A stretch of DNA of 63,638 nucleotides from Falsigemmobacter intermedius (GCF_004054105.1 NZ_SBLC01000018.1:436-64073), one strand, 5' to 3'. Positions 44,960-56,363 are shown, counted from the first letter of the stretch. Numbers and translations: made by a program. Notes: a model not told the origin generated them from the letters alone.

Positions 44960-45866
44960 CCGCAGGCTCCGGGGTATTGGGTCCGGTCTGAGGCTCAGGC
45001 AGCGTGCCGGGGGGCGGCGAGATCAGATCACCGGGATCGGCGATCTCTTCATGCTCATGGCTGCGCAGCACCCGCAGAAACTCCAGCCGCAGATAATCCG
45101 CAGCCGGTGCGACCCGCAGCCTGCGGTCAGAGCCCTGCACCACCTGACCCACCAGAAGCCCCGCCGGGAAAAGCCCGCCGTCGCCGGAGGTGACCACCCG
45201 GTCGCCGGGGCGCACGAGGTCTGATTTTTCCAGAAAATCCAGCGGCGGCAGAGAAGAGTTATCCCCCGCCAGAATGGCCCGCTGACCTGAGGGCTGCACC
45301 GTCACCGGCACCCGGCTCGACGCATCGGTCAGCAGCATGACCCGGCTGACCGTGCGCCCGACGCCTGAGATGCGGCCCACCACACCCAGACCATCCATCG
45401 TGGCCCAGCCGTCGCGAATGCCGTCGCGGCTGCCGACGTTCAGAAGCACCGACTGCCGGAAGGGGCTGCCGCTGTCAGCGATGACCACGCCGGTCACATG
45501 GGTCAGCTTCGGGTCCAGCCGCACCTGATTGAGGTCCAGAAGCTTGGCGTTCTTCTGCTCAAGCTGCAAAGCGGCCTCGCGCCAGGCCTTCATCTGCTGC
45601 AACTCGCGGCGCAGTTCCTGGTTTTGCTGATAGATGCGGCTGTAGGACTGAAAACCCTCAATCAGGCCGCTGCCCCAGGCGACCGGCGCCATGGCCCATT
45701 CCATCGAGGGCGCAAAGCGGTCGATCAGCGCCATGCGAAACCGCTCAACCCGCGGGCTGTCGATGCGCCAGAGCAGAAAGACCCCGAGCAGCAAAAGAAC
45801 CAGCCCGGCCACAAAGATGCGCCGGACGGGTCTGGTATAGGCTTGCGGATCACGGTCGCGTGCCAA
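44952..45866 (-). CDS. mreC: Rod shape-determining protein MreC
   Basis: 304 aa. One N-terminal membrane segment (RIFVAGLVLLLLGVFLLW), a coiled coil (about 75-105, YQQNQELRRELQQMKAWR), then the beta-barrel MreC domain with GRISGVGRTVSRVMLLTDAS and GDRVVTSGDGGLFPAGLLVG. A Pro-rich tail ends the protein. Activates PBP2-RodA from the periplasm. Confidence 0.95.
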   Translation of the reverse strand: MARDRDPQAYTRPVRRIFVAGLVLLLLGVFLLWRIDSPRVERFRMALIDRFAPSMEWAMAPVAWGSGLIEGFQSYSRIYQQNQELRRELQQMKAWREAALQLEQKNAKLLDLNQVRLDPKLTHVTGVVIADSGSPFRQSVLLNVGSRDGIRDGWATMDGLGVVGRISGVGRTVSRVMLLTDASSRVPVTVQPSGQRAILAGDNSSLPPLDFLEKSDLVRPGDRVVTSGDGGLFPAGLLVGQVVQGSDRRLRVAPAADYLRLEFLRVLRSHEHEEIADPGDLISPPPGTLPEPQTGPNTPEPADG

Positions 45867-45904
45867 AGCGGCCTCTTGTTCAGGTCAGGCCGGGCTGGAA
45901 GGCC

Positions 45905-47646
<1,742 letters not shown>

Positions 47647-47746
47647 GCAATGCGCTTCATTCTGGTCTCCCCTCCTCCCTGACCCGGCAGGCCCCCGGGG
47701 TCAAGGCTGACGCGGCACCGCCCCGGGGCCGGGGCCGCGCAGCATC

Positions 47747-48043
47747 TTAAGCCTGCGGATCAAGCGCCCAGGAAAAACCCGAAAAGCCGTCGCGGAAGGC
47801 AAAGGTGACAAGGTGTTTATCAATCACGAACCGCGCCTGAATGATGGCGGGCAGATCTTCGGCGGTCACGCGGGCGAAAAGACCGGTTTCATCGGCACGA
47901 AGGCTCATGTGGCCGGTGGGCAGATCGGCCTCTGCTTCGGTGGGGGTGAAGGTGACTTCGACCTTATGGGCCAGATGTTTGCACAGCTGCTGAAGGTATT
48001 TAGAGCCATTGGCCGTCGGGAAATGCGCCGAGGTGGAATACAT
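47747..48043 (-). CDS. DUF2218 protein
   Basis: 98 aa. It matches my memory of the DUF2218 pattern: YLQQLCKHLAHKVEVTFTPT, then DLPTGHMSLRADETGLFARV and VIDKHLVTFAFRDGFSGFSW. In other genomes this domain is often next to siderophore or iron genes; no such gene is seen here. No signal peptide. Confidence 0.75.
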   Translation of the reverse strand: MYSTSAHFPTANGSKYLQQLCKHLAHKVEVTFTPTEAEADLPTGHMSLRADETGLFARVTAEDLPAIIQARFVIDKHLVTFAFRDGFSGFSWALDPQA

Positions 48044-48119
48044 AACCGGGTCCTGTCCTGATGAAACTTCTCAGGAATATAGGCCGGACCGGCGGCAGAT
48101 GCACGGGGGCGCTAAAGTA

Positions 48120-48145
48120 AAGGCCCCGCAATGCTGCAGGGCCTT
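48120..48145 (-). terminator. Terminator after the peroxiredoxin
   Basis: AAGGCCC (48120-48126) pairs with GGGCCTT (48139-48145), loop 12 nt. Lies about 20 bp after the peroxiredoxin stop on the minus strand, with flanking A/T. Confidence 0.6.
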
Positions 48146-48165
48146 AAAATCAGATATCCGTCAGA

Positions 48166-48822
48166 TCACTGCGCGGGAAGCGAGGCCTTGCGGACATAGG
48201 GCAGAACGATCTCAAGATCCTTGTATTTCTGCTGCGCTTCTTCGGTCGGAACCGAAAGCGCCACGATGGCCTTGTCGCCCGGTTTCCAGTCTGCGGGGGT
48301 GGCAAAAGGCACGCCGTCGGTCGCGCGGACCGCATCCAGCGCGCGCAGGATTTCCTGGAAGTTGCGGCCCACGGTCATCGGATAGATCAGCATGACCTTC
48401 ACCTTCTTGTCCGGCCCGATGATGAAGGTCGAACGCACGGTGGCGGTATGCGCCGGGGTGCGGCCATCGGGCAGCACCGACTCGGCGGGCATCATGTCAT
48501 AAAGCTTGGCGATCTGCAGATCGGGGTCGGCAAACATCGGGAAGGTCACCGGCTTGCCGGAGTATTTCTCAATGTCGGCTTTCCAGCCCTCATGCGCTTC
48601 GAGCGGGTCGACCGAGACTCCGAAGACTTTGGTGTTGCGCTTCGCAAATTCTTCCGCGAGTTGCGCCACGGCCCCGAATTCAGTCGTGCAGACCGGGGTG
48701 AAGTCTTTCGGATGGCTGAAAAGAATGGCGTAGCCGTCGCCGATTGCCTCATGGAAGGAAATCCGGCCTTCGGTGGAATCGGCCACAAAATCCGGAGCGG
48801 TGTCGTTGATGCGCAGCGTCAT
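48166..48822 (-). CDS. 1-Cys peroxiredoxin
   Basis: 218 aa from MTLRINDTAPDFVADST; the reading to 48978 is rejected. Only one cysteine in the whole protein, Cys45 in PKDFTPVCTTEFG, with the C-terminal arm typical of Prx6-type enzymes (about 160-218). Reduces peroxides with an external thiol. Divergent from the aldehyde dehydrogenase. Confidence 0.95.
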   Translation of the reverse strand: MTLRINDTAPDFVADSTEGRISFHEAIGDGYAILFSHPKDFTPVCTTEFGAVAQLAEEFAKRNTKVFGVSVDPLEAHEGWKADIEKYSGKPVTFPMFADPDLQIAKLYDMMPAESVLPDGRTPAHTATVRSTFIIGPDKKVKVMLIYPMTVGRNFQEILRALDAVRATDGVPFATPADWKPGDKAIVALSVPTEEAQQKYKDLEIVLPYVRKASLPAQ

Positions 48823-49001
48823 GACGGGTCCTTTCAGCAGGGTTCGGTCAGGAAAATAAGGCTGCAACGGGCACTGGGGAAGCCTTCGCAGCAGGCCCTT
48901 AACAACTTCGGGAGGCTGTTCCTGTTCCGAAGCGCGCGGTTGCACAATGTCCCCGGCCCTGCCAGATTTCCGGCACAACAGACTTTCGGAGGGCCGGTCT
49001 T

Positions 49002-50447
49002 ATGATCGAGAAACGCGATTTTTACATCAATGGCGCCTGGATTGCTCCGGTCACGCCCAGGGATTACCCGGTCATTGACCCTTCGTCTGAGGACGTCTGT
49101 GCGACGATCTCGCTTGGCGCGGAAGCAGACACCAATGCCGCCGTCGCGGCCGCAAAAGCCGCCTTTCCCTCCTGGGCTGCGACACCTCCGGCTGAGCGTC
49201 TGGCCCTGGTGAAGCGGCTTCTTGAGATCTATGAGGCGCGCAACGAAGAGATGGCCCAGGCCATCAGCCTTGAGATGGGGGCCCCGATCTCCATGGCGCG
49301 CAGCTCTCAGGCGCCTTCCGGCTCGTCGCATATCCGAAACTTTATCAAAGCCTTCGATCATATCGAATGGGTCCGCCCGCTGGGTCCCCATGCGCCCAAC
49401 GCCCGCATCGCCATGGAGCCGATCGGGGTGGTGGGGCTGATCACGCCCTGGAACTGGCCGATGAACCAGGTGACGCTGAAGGTGGTGCCCGCGCTGCTGG
49501 CGGGCTGCACCTGTGTGCTGAAACCGTCTGAGGAAGCGCCGCTTTCGTCGCTGCTCTTTGCTGAGTTCATTCATGAGGCTGGGTTCCCGGCAGGCGTCTT
49601 TAACCTGGTCAACGGCGATGGTGCGGGCGTGGGCAGCGTGCTGTCGAAGCACCCCGATGTTGAGATGATCTCTTTCACCGGCTCGACCCGCGCGGGCCGG
49701 GCGATCAGCCTTGCAGCGGCGGAAACCCTGAAGCGCGTGACGCTGGAGCTGGGTGGGAAGGGGGCAAACCTGGTCTTTGCCGATGCCGATGACGACGCGG
49801 TGAAGCGCGGCGTGCGGCATATGTTCAACAACTCCGGTCAGAGCTGCAACGCCCCCTCGCGGATGCTGGTGGAGCGTCCGATCTATGACCGCGCCGTGGA
49901 AATCGCCCGCGAAGTGGCTGAGGCGACCGCTGTCGCTCCGGCCTCGAAAGAGGGCAAGCACATCGGTCCGGTAGTCAATAAGCGCCAGTGGGATCAGCTC
50001 CAAGGCTATATCGCCAAAGGCATCGAAGAGGGCGCCCGCCTTGTCGCCGGTGGTCCGGGACTGCCTGAGGGCATGAACAAGGGCTTCTATGTCCGCCCGA
50101 CGGTCTTTGCGGATGTGAAGCCCGGAATGACCATTGAACGCGAAGAGATCTTCGGCCCGGTTCTGGCCATGATCCCCTTTGACACCGAGGCAGAGGCCGT
50201 GGCGATCGCCAATGACACGCCCTATGGCCTGACCAATTACGTCCAGAGCCAGGACGGCGCGCGCCGCAATCGCCTTGCCCGCGCGCTGCGCTCGGGTATG
50301 GTAGAGATGAACGGCGAAAGCCGCGGGGCCGGTGCGCCTTTCGGCGGCGTCAAACTCTCAGGCCGCGCGCGCGAAGGCGGCGTCTGGGGGATTGAGGAGT
50401 TCCTCGAGGTGAAATCCATCTCGGGCTGGGACGGCGCTCAGGACTGA
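49002..50447 (+). CDS. Aldehyde dehydrogenase (NAD(P)-dependent)
   Basis: 481 aa. Cofactor motif TPWNWPMNQVTLKVVPAL, catalytic Glu in LELGGKGANLVFADADD (about 249) and catalytic Cys in NSGQSCNAPSRMLV (about 282). Followed by EEIFGPVLAMIPF. The NAPSRM context is typical of ALDH forms close to general or betaine-like aldehydes. A 10-bp terminator-like hairpin follows. Specific substrate unknown. Confidence 0.93.
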   Translation: MIEKRDFYINGAWIAPVTPRDYPVIDPSSEDVCATISLGAEADTNAAVAAAKAAFPSWAATPPAERLALVKRLLEIYEARNEEMAQAISLEMGAPISMARSSQAPSGSSHIRNFIKAFDHIEWVRPLGPHAPNARIAMEPIGVVGLITPWNWPMNQVTLKVVPALLAGCTCVLKPSEEAPLSSLLFAEFIHEAGFPAGVFNLVNGDGAGVGSVLSKHPDVEMISFTGSTRAGRAISLAAAETLKRVTLELGGKGANLVFADADDDAVKRGVRHMFNNSGQSCNAPSRMLVERPIYDRAVEIAREVAEATAVAPASKEGKHIGPVVNKRQWDQLQGYIAKGIEEGARLVAGGPGLPEGMNKGFYVRPTVFADVKPGMTIEREEIFGPVLAMIPFDTEAEAVAIANDTPYGLTNYVQSQDGARRNRLARALRSGMVEMNGESRGAGAPFGGVKLSGRAREGGVWGIEEFLEVKSISGWDGAQD

Positions 50448-50466
50448 GGCCACCCCTGCAGATTCT

Positions 50467-50489
50467 GACCGGCGGGTTTCCCGCCGGTC
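50467..50489 (+). terminator. Hairpin after aldehyde dehydrogenase
   Basis: Perfect 10-bp stem (GACCGGCGGG with CCCGCCGGTC) and 3-nt loop 20 bp after the stop. T-run is delayed (TTTT about 8 nt later). The remaining gap to epmA holds nothing clear. Confidence 0.6.
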
Positions 50490-50591
50490 AAAGCCGGTTT
50501 TCGCATTGCTGTGCAGCAAGGCCCCTGCCCGGGAGGCGGATTCAGCAGTGAGGATGCCGGACGGCCTGGGTGCATCCGGAGCGGTTCTGCC

Positions 50592-51629
50592 TCAGCCTGC
50601 GGGGGCCCAGATGATGTCGTCGATTTTGGGCGCGCCGGTGGCCAGCATGACCAGGCGGTCAAAGCCAAGCGCGATCCCGGCGGCGAGGGGCATATCGGCG
50701 AGGGCGCTCAGGAAATCTTCGTCGAGCGGGTAACGCTCGCCGTAGATGCGCTCTTTTTCATCCATCTCAGCGATGAAGCGGGCGCGCTGCTCGACCGGAT
50801 CGGTCAGCTCGCCAAAGCCATTCGCAAGCTCCACCCCGCAGGCATAAAGCTCAAAGCGTTCGGCCAGGCGCGGATCATCGGGGCAGCGGCGGGCCAGGGC
50901 CGCTTCATGGGCGGGGTAGCGATCAAGAATGGTGGCACGCCCATGGCCGAGACGGGGTTCCACATCTGCGGTCAGAACCCGGCTCATCATATCCGACCAG
51001 GTGTCATCGGGGGCCGTGCGCATACCTTTGGCGTGGAGTTGCGGGCGCAGCTTTTCGGCATCGGGCACGCCGTTATCATCCATGGTCGCCAGCAGATCGA
51101 CGCCTGCGTATTTCATGAAAGCCTCGCAGACCGAAAGCCGCTCAGGGGCGAGGAAGGGGTCGCAGGTCAGATCGCCCCGGCGCAGGAGCGGGCTTCCCGC
51201 GGCGCGGGCGGCCAGGGCCAGGAAGGCTGCGCAGTCCTGCATCAGCACCTCATAGCTTTCATGGGTGCGATACCATTCCAGCATGACAAACTCGGGGCTG
51301 TGGCGCGCGCCCCGCTCGCGGTTGCGCCAGACATGGGCGAAGGCGAAGATCTTTTCCTCCCCCGCTGCCAGCAGCTTCTTGAGGGCGAACTCGGGGCTGG
51401 TGTGCAGATAAAGCCGCCGCATCCCGCCGTCATTGTCGATGGCCTCGGCGGCAAAGGCATGCAGATGGGTCTCATTGCCGGGGCTGATCTGCAGGGCGCA
51501 GGGGTCGGTTTCGGTGAAGCCCTGATCGTCAAACCAGCGCCGCAGACCCGCCTGAATGCGGTTGCGTGCCAGCAGCATGGGGCGACGGTCGGCATGTCGG
51601 GCAGCGTTCCACCAGGAAGTTTCGGCCAT
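50592..51629 (-). CDS. epmA: EF-P--(R)-beta-lysine ligase
   Basis: LysRS-like paralogue without the anticodon-binding domain; 345 aa from [19 protein letters not shown]. Class II motifs: [20 protein letters not shown] (motif 1 region), [24 protein letters not shown] (given here in part: [13 protein letters not shown], motif 2) and [12 protein letters not shown] (motif 3). It activates beta-lysine and attaches it to EF-P. Divergent from efp; the aminomutase epmB, which makes the (R)-beta-lysine, is not in this window. Confidence 0.95.
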   Translation of the reverse strand: MAETSWWNAARHADRRPMLLARNRIQAGLRRWFDDQGFTETDPCALQISPGNETHLHAFAAEAIDNDGGMRRLYLHTSPEFALKKLLAAGEEKIFAFAHVWRNRERGARHSPEFVMLEWYRTHESYEVLMQDCAAFLALAARAAGSPLLRRGDLTCDPFLAPERLSVCEAFMKYAGVDLLATMDDNGVPDAEKLRPQLHAKGMRTAPDDTWSDMMSRVLTADVEPRLGHGRATILDRYPAHEAALARRCPDDPRLAERFELYACGVELANGFGELTDPVEQRARFIAEMDEKERIYGERYPLDEDFLSALADMPLAAGIALGFDRLVMLATGAPKIDDIIWAPAG

Positions 51630-51756
51630 ATCGCAGGGTCCTTTCGGGGGCAAAAACGCCTTTCGGCTGGAAATCATGGCCGGAATGCGCTACGCGCGGT
51701 GCCAATCGCGCAGGCTGTGGCCCCGCGTTCTCCGGATATCACAAGGATTATCACCC

Positions 51757-52323
51757 GTGAAAGTCATCGCCTCGTCGATCCGTAAGGGCAATGTCATCGA
51801 CATGGACGGCAAGCTCTATGTCGTTCTGACCGCTCAGAACATCCACCCCGGTAAGGGCACCCCGGTGACCCAGGTCGACATGCGCCGCATCTCGGATGGC
51901 ATCAAGGTCTCGGAGCGCTGGCGCACCACCGAGCAGGTGGAGAAAGCGACCGTCGAAGAACGTGAATTCGACTATCTTTATGAAGACGGCGAAGGCTGGC
52001 ACTTCATGGAGCCGACCACCTATGAGCAGGTCGTTGTGGCAGAAGACGTCATGGGCGACACCAAAGTCTATCTTCAGGAAGGCATGCGCGTCTGGCTGAA
52101 GACCTTTGAAGGCAACCCGATCTCGATCGAAGTGCCGCAGAAGATCACGGTGGAAATCACCGAGACCGAGCCGGTCGTCAAAGGTCAGACCGCCTCCTCC
52201 TCCTATAAGCCGGCGATGACCGACTCGGGTCTGCGCGTCATGGTTCCGCCGCATATCGGCGTGGGCACCCGTATCGTCATCAATACCGATGACAACACCT
52301 ATGTGGAACGCTCGAAAGAGTGA
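51757..52323 (+). CDS. efp: Elongation factor P
   Basis: 188 aa with a GTG start behind AAGGA. The modified lysine is in the loop NIHPGKGTP (Lys33), the type that EpmA beta-lysylates. C-terminal OB domains ([17 protein letters not shown] and [16 protein letters not shown]) intact. EF-P relieves stalling at poly-Pro. The divergent epmA next door fits. Confidence 0.97.
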   Translation: MKVIASSIRKGNVIDMDGKLYVVLTAQNIHPGKGTPVTQVDMRRISDGIKVSERWRTTEQVEKATVEEREFDYLYEDGEGWHFMEPTTYEQVVVAEDVMGDTKVYLQEGMRVWLKTFEGNPISIEVPQKITVEITETEPVVKGQTASSSYKPAMTDSGLRVMVPPHIGVGTRIVINTDDNTYVERSKE

Positions 52324-52346
52324 TCCCGACGGCCTTCGGATCCAAA

Positions 52347-52376
52347 GCGCCCTCCGGTTTTCCGGGGGGCGTTTTT
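52347..52376 (+). terminator. Intrinsic terminator after efp
   Basis: GCGCCCTCCGG / CCGGGGGGCG(T) stem with a TTTT loop and five Ts after it. Followed by two further TTTTCCGGGG-type stretches (52377-52412), which look like short duplications of the terminator end. Confidence 0.82.
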
Positions 52377-52440
52377 GTTTTCCGGGGTCTTTACTTTTCC
52401 GGGGGTTTTAAGAGGTCTCAGGCGGTTGTGGGTCCGGAGA

Positions 52441-52502
52441 GCGCCGGGGAGGCGCTCCGCCCTCCCCGGACCCCGCCCGGGAGTATTTTGAAAAAGCCAA
52501 AG
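52441..52502 (+). repeat. Dispersed 3'-end element, copy C
   Basis: Hairpin CCGGGGAGG / CCTCCCCGG (9 bp), then GACCCCGCCCGGGAG, TATTTTGAAAAAGCC and AAAG. Lies between convergent efp and tyrA; the core end touches the tyrA stop. Reading from efp, order is hairpin then core, as in the other copies; distance from the efp stop is about 120 bp. Confidence 0.8.
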
Positions 52503-53225
52503 TCAGCGGCTGGCGGGGGAGAGAAGCGCCGCGAGCCGGGCCTGCAGGGGGGCGACATGGGGGTTGTCGCGGGTGACGGCGTCGAAGACCTCTGCGGCAT
52601 CGTCCCGGACCATGGCGAAGGCCTGGTCGAGCAGATCGAAGCTTTTCGTGCGCAGTTTCGGCGCGGGGCCGAGATCGCGCATCGCGCGGGCGAGAAGATG
52701 GGTGAGGCCCTGGGTGAAGGCGGCTTCGCGGTCGTGCTGATCCGGCGTGCTCAGCAGGATCCGCAGTCCGAAGGTTTTGCGCAGGAAGGCTGCCGGGCGG
52801 CGCCAGGTGGTGCCGCGGAGCGGGCAGAGCACCAGTTGCAGCCCGCGGGTGCCGCCGGCCGCGCTTTGGGGCCCGAACATCGGATGGGTTGCCAGCAGGT
52901 CAACGTGGTCCGGCAGCAGGTTTTGCATCAGGGCGGCGGGGGCGGATTTCACTGAGGCCACATCCGCGATGAGCTGGCCCGGGCGCAGATGGGGGGCCAG
53001 GGCTGAGAGTGTCTGGCCGAGCTGCGGCACCGGCACGCAGAGAAGGACGATATCGGCCGCAGCCACTTCGGGGAGCGCAACCGGGGTCAGGCCTGCCTGC
53101 CGTGCGGCCTCGCAGGCGGTTTCCGAGGGGTCGCAGATAAGGATGCGGCAATGGGGCGCCAGCAGGCGGGCGGTCAGGCGGCCAAAGGCGCCAAAGCCAA
53201 TCAGAGCGAGGGTCGGGTGTTGCAT
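52503..53225 (-). CDS. Prephenate dehydrogenase-like protein
   Basis: 240 aa, the short single-domain form. Rossmann loop LIGFGAFGRLTARLL (about 8-22), VLLCVPVPQLGQTL, ADVASVKSAPAALM and the substrate motif ATHPMFGPQSAAG (about 112-124). It fits the prephenate/arogenate dehydrogenase family of tyrosine synthesis, but the usual C-terminal dimer part is reduced. Gene name tyrA not certain. Gap 53226-53420 shows nothing clear. Confidence 0.82.
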   Translation of the reverse strand: MQHPTLALIGFGAFGRLTARLLAPHCRILICDPSETACEAARQAGLTPVALPEVAAADIVLLCVPVPQLGQTLSALAPHLRPGQLIADVASVKSAPAALMQNLLPDHVDLLATHPMFGPQSAAGGTRGLQLVLCPLRGTTWRRPAAFLRKTFGLRILLSTPDQHDREAAFTQGLTHLLARAMRDLGPAPKLRTKSFDLLDQAFAMVRDDAAEVFDAVTRDNPHVAPLQARLAALLSPASR

Positions 53226-53420
53226 GGTCCTGGATCCGGTAGGGGGCGGGCCAGGGGAAGCGGGGAAGATCGGCGCTGTGCCTCTGGCAGGAGAGACGAC
53301 AGCGGGGGGATGAACAGATGCTCCGCTGCGTCAGGGCAGCGGATAATAAACACTCGTGAGGATCGGGCGCGGGCTGTTCATGGCTTTTGCTTACGCCTGC
53401 TGCACGCGGGTGACAAGCCC

Positions 53421-54338
53421 TCAGCCGCCCTGGGTGGAGGCTTTGCGCGCCCGGCTGCGGTCCTTGCCGAGCCTGTGCTCGCGCCAGATGATCAGCACGC
53501 CTGCTGCCATCACCAGGGCGGCGCCGCACAGCATCTGCAGCGTCGGCACTTCGGAGAAGAAGAACCAGCCGATCCCCAGGGCAAAGATCATCGAGGCATA
53601 ATCGAGCGGGGCGATGACGGCGGCTTCGGCCTCGCGGTAGCTTGAGGTCAGCAGGATCTGTCCGATCCCGCCAAGAAAGCCCGCCAGCACCAGCAGGGCA
53701 AAGATATCGGGCGGCGGCATCACCCAGCCGAAGGGCAGGGTCAGCAGCGACAGCAGCGTGGCATTGATGGTGAACCAGAAGACGATCGTGGAGGCCGGCT
53801 CGAAGCCGGTCAGCCTGCGGATTGAGATCTGGGCGAAGGCCATGAAGACGGCGGCCGCAAGCGCGATGGCGGCCCCGAGGCTTTGCGCGGTGCTCAGGCC
53901 TTCTTCAAGCGAAAAGCGCGGGGCGAGGATGATCAGCACGCCGGCGAGGCCCAGACCCACCGCGCTGTAGCGCCAGGGGCCGACCTTTTCTTTCAGGACG
54001 AGGGCTGCGAGCACGACCACCATCAGCGGGGCCGCATAGATAATCGCCGTCACCTCCGGCAGGGGCAGCATGCCGAGGGCTGCGAACTGCAGCCCCATGG
54101 AGGCGGTGCCGGAGAGCGCGCGGAAAAAATGGCTGCCGGGCCGGGAGGTTTTGACGCCGTTTTTCAGATCGCCCCGCAGCCAGAGCCAGCCGAGGATGAC
54201 CGGTATGGCGAAGAAGGAGCGGAAGAAGACCGTTTCTCCGGGGGGGACATGCTCGGCGGCCAGTTTGATCAGCGAGGCCATGGCGATGAAAACCAGCACC
54301 GCGATCAGTTTGTAGGTAATGCCGCGCAGCGGGCGCAT
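53421..54338 (-). CDS. EamA/DMT-family transporter
   Basis: 305 aa, about ten hydrophobic segments in two EamA halves. FFRSFFAIPVILGWLWLR and AIIYAAPLMVVVLAALVLKE are the first-half signatures; SSYREAEAAVIAPLDYASMI is the second. Probably exports or imports amino-acid-like metabolites; substrate unknown. Confidence 0.88.
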   Translation of the reverse strand: MRPLRGITYKLIAVLVFIAMASLIKLAAEHVPPGETVFFRSFFAIPVILGWLWLRGDLKNGVKTSRPGSHFFRALSGTASMGLQFAALGMLPLPEVTAIIYAAPLMVVVLAALVLKEKVGPWRYSAVGLGLAGVLIILAPRFSLEEGLSTAQSLGAAIALAAAVFMAFAQISIRRLTGFEPASTIVFWFTINATLLSLLTLPFGWVMPPPDIFALLVLAGFLGGIGQILLTSSYREAEAAVIAPLDYASMIFALGIGWFFFSEVPTLQMLCGAALVMAAGVLIIWREHRLGKDRSRARKASTQGG

Positions 54339-54482
54339 GTCTCAGCTCTCCGGGTCAGTCTGGCTGCGGTCTCTCAGGAGCCCGCGTTCCTGCCTTGTCA
54401 CCGGGCCCGGCGCTGTGCAAGCTGAGTGGGGAAAATCATGGGGCCTGTGTCGGAAATGTCTCCGCCGGGTCGGGGGGATGAG

Positions 54483-55364
54483 ATGAAACTTGCGGCGGCC
54501 GCCTATCCGTTGGACTTCTTCGGGGATTTTTCAGCATATGAGGCGAAGATCACGGCCTGGGTCGCGGAAGGAGCGGCCACGGGGGCCGATCTGCTGGTCT
54601 TCCCGGAATATGGCGCGATGGAACTGGCTTCGCTGGGCGGGCGCGCGGTGGCCGGGGATCAGGATCGCGCGGTGCGGGAGGCTGCGAAACATCATGAGGC
54701 CGCCTCTGCCGTTCTGGCGCGGCTGGCGGCGGCGCATGACGTGCATATTCTCGGCGGCTCCGGTCCGGTGTGGCATGAGGGGCAGCTGGTCAACCGGGCG
54801 GTCTTTTACGGGCCTTCCGGGGTGATCGGGCATCAGGACAAGCAGATCATGACCCGCTTTGAGCGCGAGGACTGGGGGATTGCGCCGGGATCAGGGCTGA
54901 AGGTCTTTGAGACCCCCTTTGCCCGGGTGGGGGTGGTGATCTGTTACGACAGTGAGTTTCCGCTGTTGTCGCGGGCGCTCTCGGAAGCCGGGGCCGAAGT
55001 ACTGCTGGCGCCCTGCTGCACGGAAGGTTTTGCGGGTTTCATGCGGGTGCGGGTGGGCTCTATGGCGCGGGCGCTGGAGAACCAGTGCGTCACCCTGCAG
55101 GCGCCGCTGGTGGGCGAGGCTGCCTGGTGCGCCGGGGTTGAAGAGAACACCGGCATTGCCGGGATTTTCGGGCCCCCCGATGCGGGCTGGCCGGAGACCG
55201 GGGTTCTGGCGGAGGGCGCGCTGAATGTGCCGGGCTGGGTGGTGGCGGAGGTCTCGCGCGAGCAGATCCGGCAGACCCGGGATGATGGCGTGGTGCTGTT
55301 GAGCCGTCACTGGCCCGAGCAGGAAGAGCGTGTGGCGGTGCCGGTGGAGGTGATCCGGGCCTGA
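54483..55364 (+). CDS. Carbon-nitrogen hydrolase family protein
   Basis: 293 aa from MKLAAAAYPLDFFGDF; a longer reading from 54426 is less likely. Triad: Glu in LLVFPEYGAMEL, Lys in HQDKQIMTRFE and Cys in VVICYDSEFPLLSRAL. A different subgroup from the nitrilase at 34.2 kb. Copy D of the dispersed element follows its stop. Substrate unknown. Confidence 0.88.
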   Translation: MKLAAAAYPLDFFGDFSAYEAKITAWVAEGAATGADLLVFPEYGAMELASLGGRAVAGDQDRAVREAAKHHEAASAVLARLAAAHDVHILGGSGPVWHEGQLVNRAVFYGPSGVIGHQDKQIMTRFEREDWGIAPGSGLKVFETPFARVGVVICYDSEFPLLSRALSEAGAEVLLAPCCTEGFAGFMRVRVGSMARALENQCVTLQAPLVGEAAWCAGVEENTGIAGIFGPPDAGWPETGVLAEGALNVPGWVVAEVSREQIRQTRDDGVVLLSRHWPEQEERVAVPVEVIRA

Positions 55365-55380
55365 GTTCGGCTTTGCAACC

Positions 55381-55437
55381 GCCGGGGGACTTTGCGTCCC
55401 CCGGACCCCCCTGCAGAGTATTTTTCAAAAGCCAAAC
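55381..55437 (+). repeat. Dispersed 3'-end element, copy D
   Basis: Begins about 17 bp after the C-N hydrolase stop: hairpin CCGGGGGAC-TTTGC-GTCCCCCGG (9 bp), then GACCCCCCTGCAGAGTATTT and TTCAAAAGCCAAACG. The core is the most diverged of the four. Confidence 0.78.
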
Positions 55438-55516
55438 GATCACGAAGGGCGGCGAATCCGCCCCATTCGTGGTCTAACGGGGCCTTTGCCCTTGAAAATT
55501 TCTGCCAGCACGCTCA

Positions 55517-55552
55517 TTAGCACCTTGCCCGCAGTCTTTTTGGCGGGTGCTA
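55517..55552 (+). promoter_or_regulatory. infA leader hairpin
   Basis: AGCA + CCCGC pair with GCGGG + TGCT around a loop with TTTTT, leaving a 5-nt bulge. It ends 15 nt before the infA ATG. Might influence infA translation or be an upstream terminator; low certainty. Confidence 0.35.
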
Positions 55553-55567
55553 TCCAATGGAGTCAAC

Positions 55568-55786
55568 ATGGCCAAGGAAGAACTGCTCGAATTCCCCGGC
55601 GTCGTGAAGGAACTCCTGCCGAATACGACGTTCAAGGTCGAGCTGGACAACGGCCATGAACTGATCGCGACCATGGCAGGAAAAATGCGCAAGAACCGTA
55701 TCCGCGTTCTCGCAGGCGACCGCGTTCAGGTGGAAATGACCCCCTACGATCTGTCCAAAGGCCGGATCAATTATCGCTTCAAATAA
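55568..55786 (+). CDS. infA: Translation initiation factor IF-1
   Basis: 72-aa OB-fold protein from [20 protein letters not shown]; the ATG at 55547 adds seven non-family residues. The ending [16 protein letters not shown] is typical. It heads the infA-maf-rng-yacG run; maf starts 1 bp after its stop. Confidence 0.98.
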   Translation: MAKEELLEFPGVVKELLPNTTFKVELDNGHELIATMAGKMRKNRIRVLAGDRVQVEMTPYDLSKGRINYRFK

Positions 55787-55787
55787 G

Positions 55788-56363
55788 ATGAAGCTGATTC
55801 TGGGCTCTGCCTCGCCGCGCCGGAAGGATCTTCTGGCGCAGATCGGGCTGGTGCCCGATGCGATCCTGCCTCCCGATATCGATGAGGATCCGCGCAAAGG
55901 GGAGCTGCCGCGCCCTTATTGCGCGCGCATTGCGTCTGAGAAAGCTTTTGCCGTGGCGGCGGGGCCGGAGGATGTGGTGCTTTGTGCCGATACCACGGTC
56001 GCGCTGGGCCGCCGAATCCTCGGCAAGCCGGCCTCGGCGGCGGAGGCTGCAAAGTTTCTGGTGCTGCTGGGCGGGCGTCGTCATGAGGTGATCACCTCGG
56101 TGGCGGTTCGCAGAGGCGAGCGGCTCTGGACGCGGGATGTGGTCTCGGTGGTGAAGTTCAAGCGGCTGTCGGATGATGAGCTGAACTTCTATCTGGCGTC
56201 CGGTGAATGGCAGGGCAAAGCGGGCGGCTATGGCATTCAGGGCCTGGCCGGGGCGTTTGTGACCTGGATGCAGGGGTCTTTCACCGGGGTCGTCGGCCTT
56301 CCGGTTGCAGAGACCGCACAACTTCTGGCCGCCGCGGGCGTGCCGCTCTGGAGGCAGGCATGA
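55788..56363 (+). CDS. maf: Maf-family nucleotide pyrophosphatase
   Basis: 191 aa. Family start [29 protein letters not shown] and the metal-binding [19 protein letters not shown]. Removes damaged or modified nucleotides. Overlaps rng by 4 bp (ATGA). Confidence 0.94.
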   Translation: MKLILGSASPRRKDLLAQIGLVPDAILPPDIDEDPRKGELPRPYCARIASEKAFAVAAGPEDVVLCADTTVALGRRILGKPASAAEAAKFLVLLGGRRHEVITSVAVRRGERLWTRDVVSVVKFKRLSDDELNFYLASGEWQGKAGGYGIQGLAGAFVTWMQGSFTGVVGLPVAETAQLLAAAGVPLWRQA

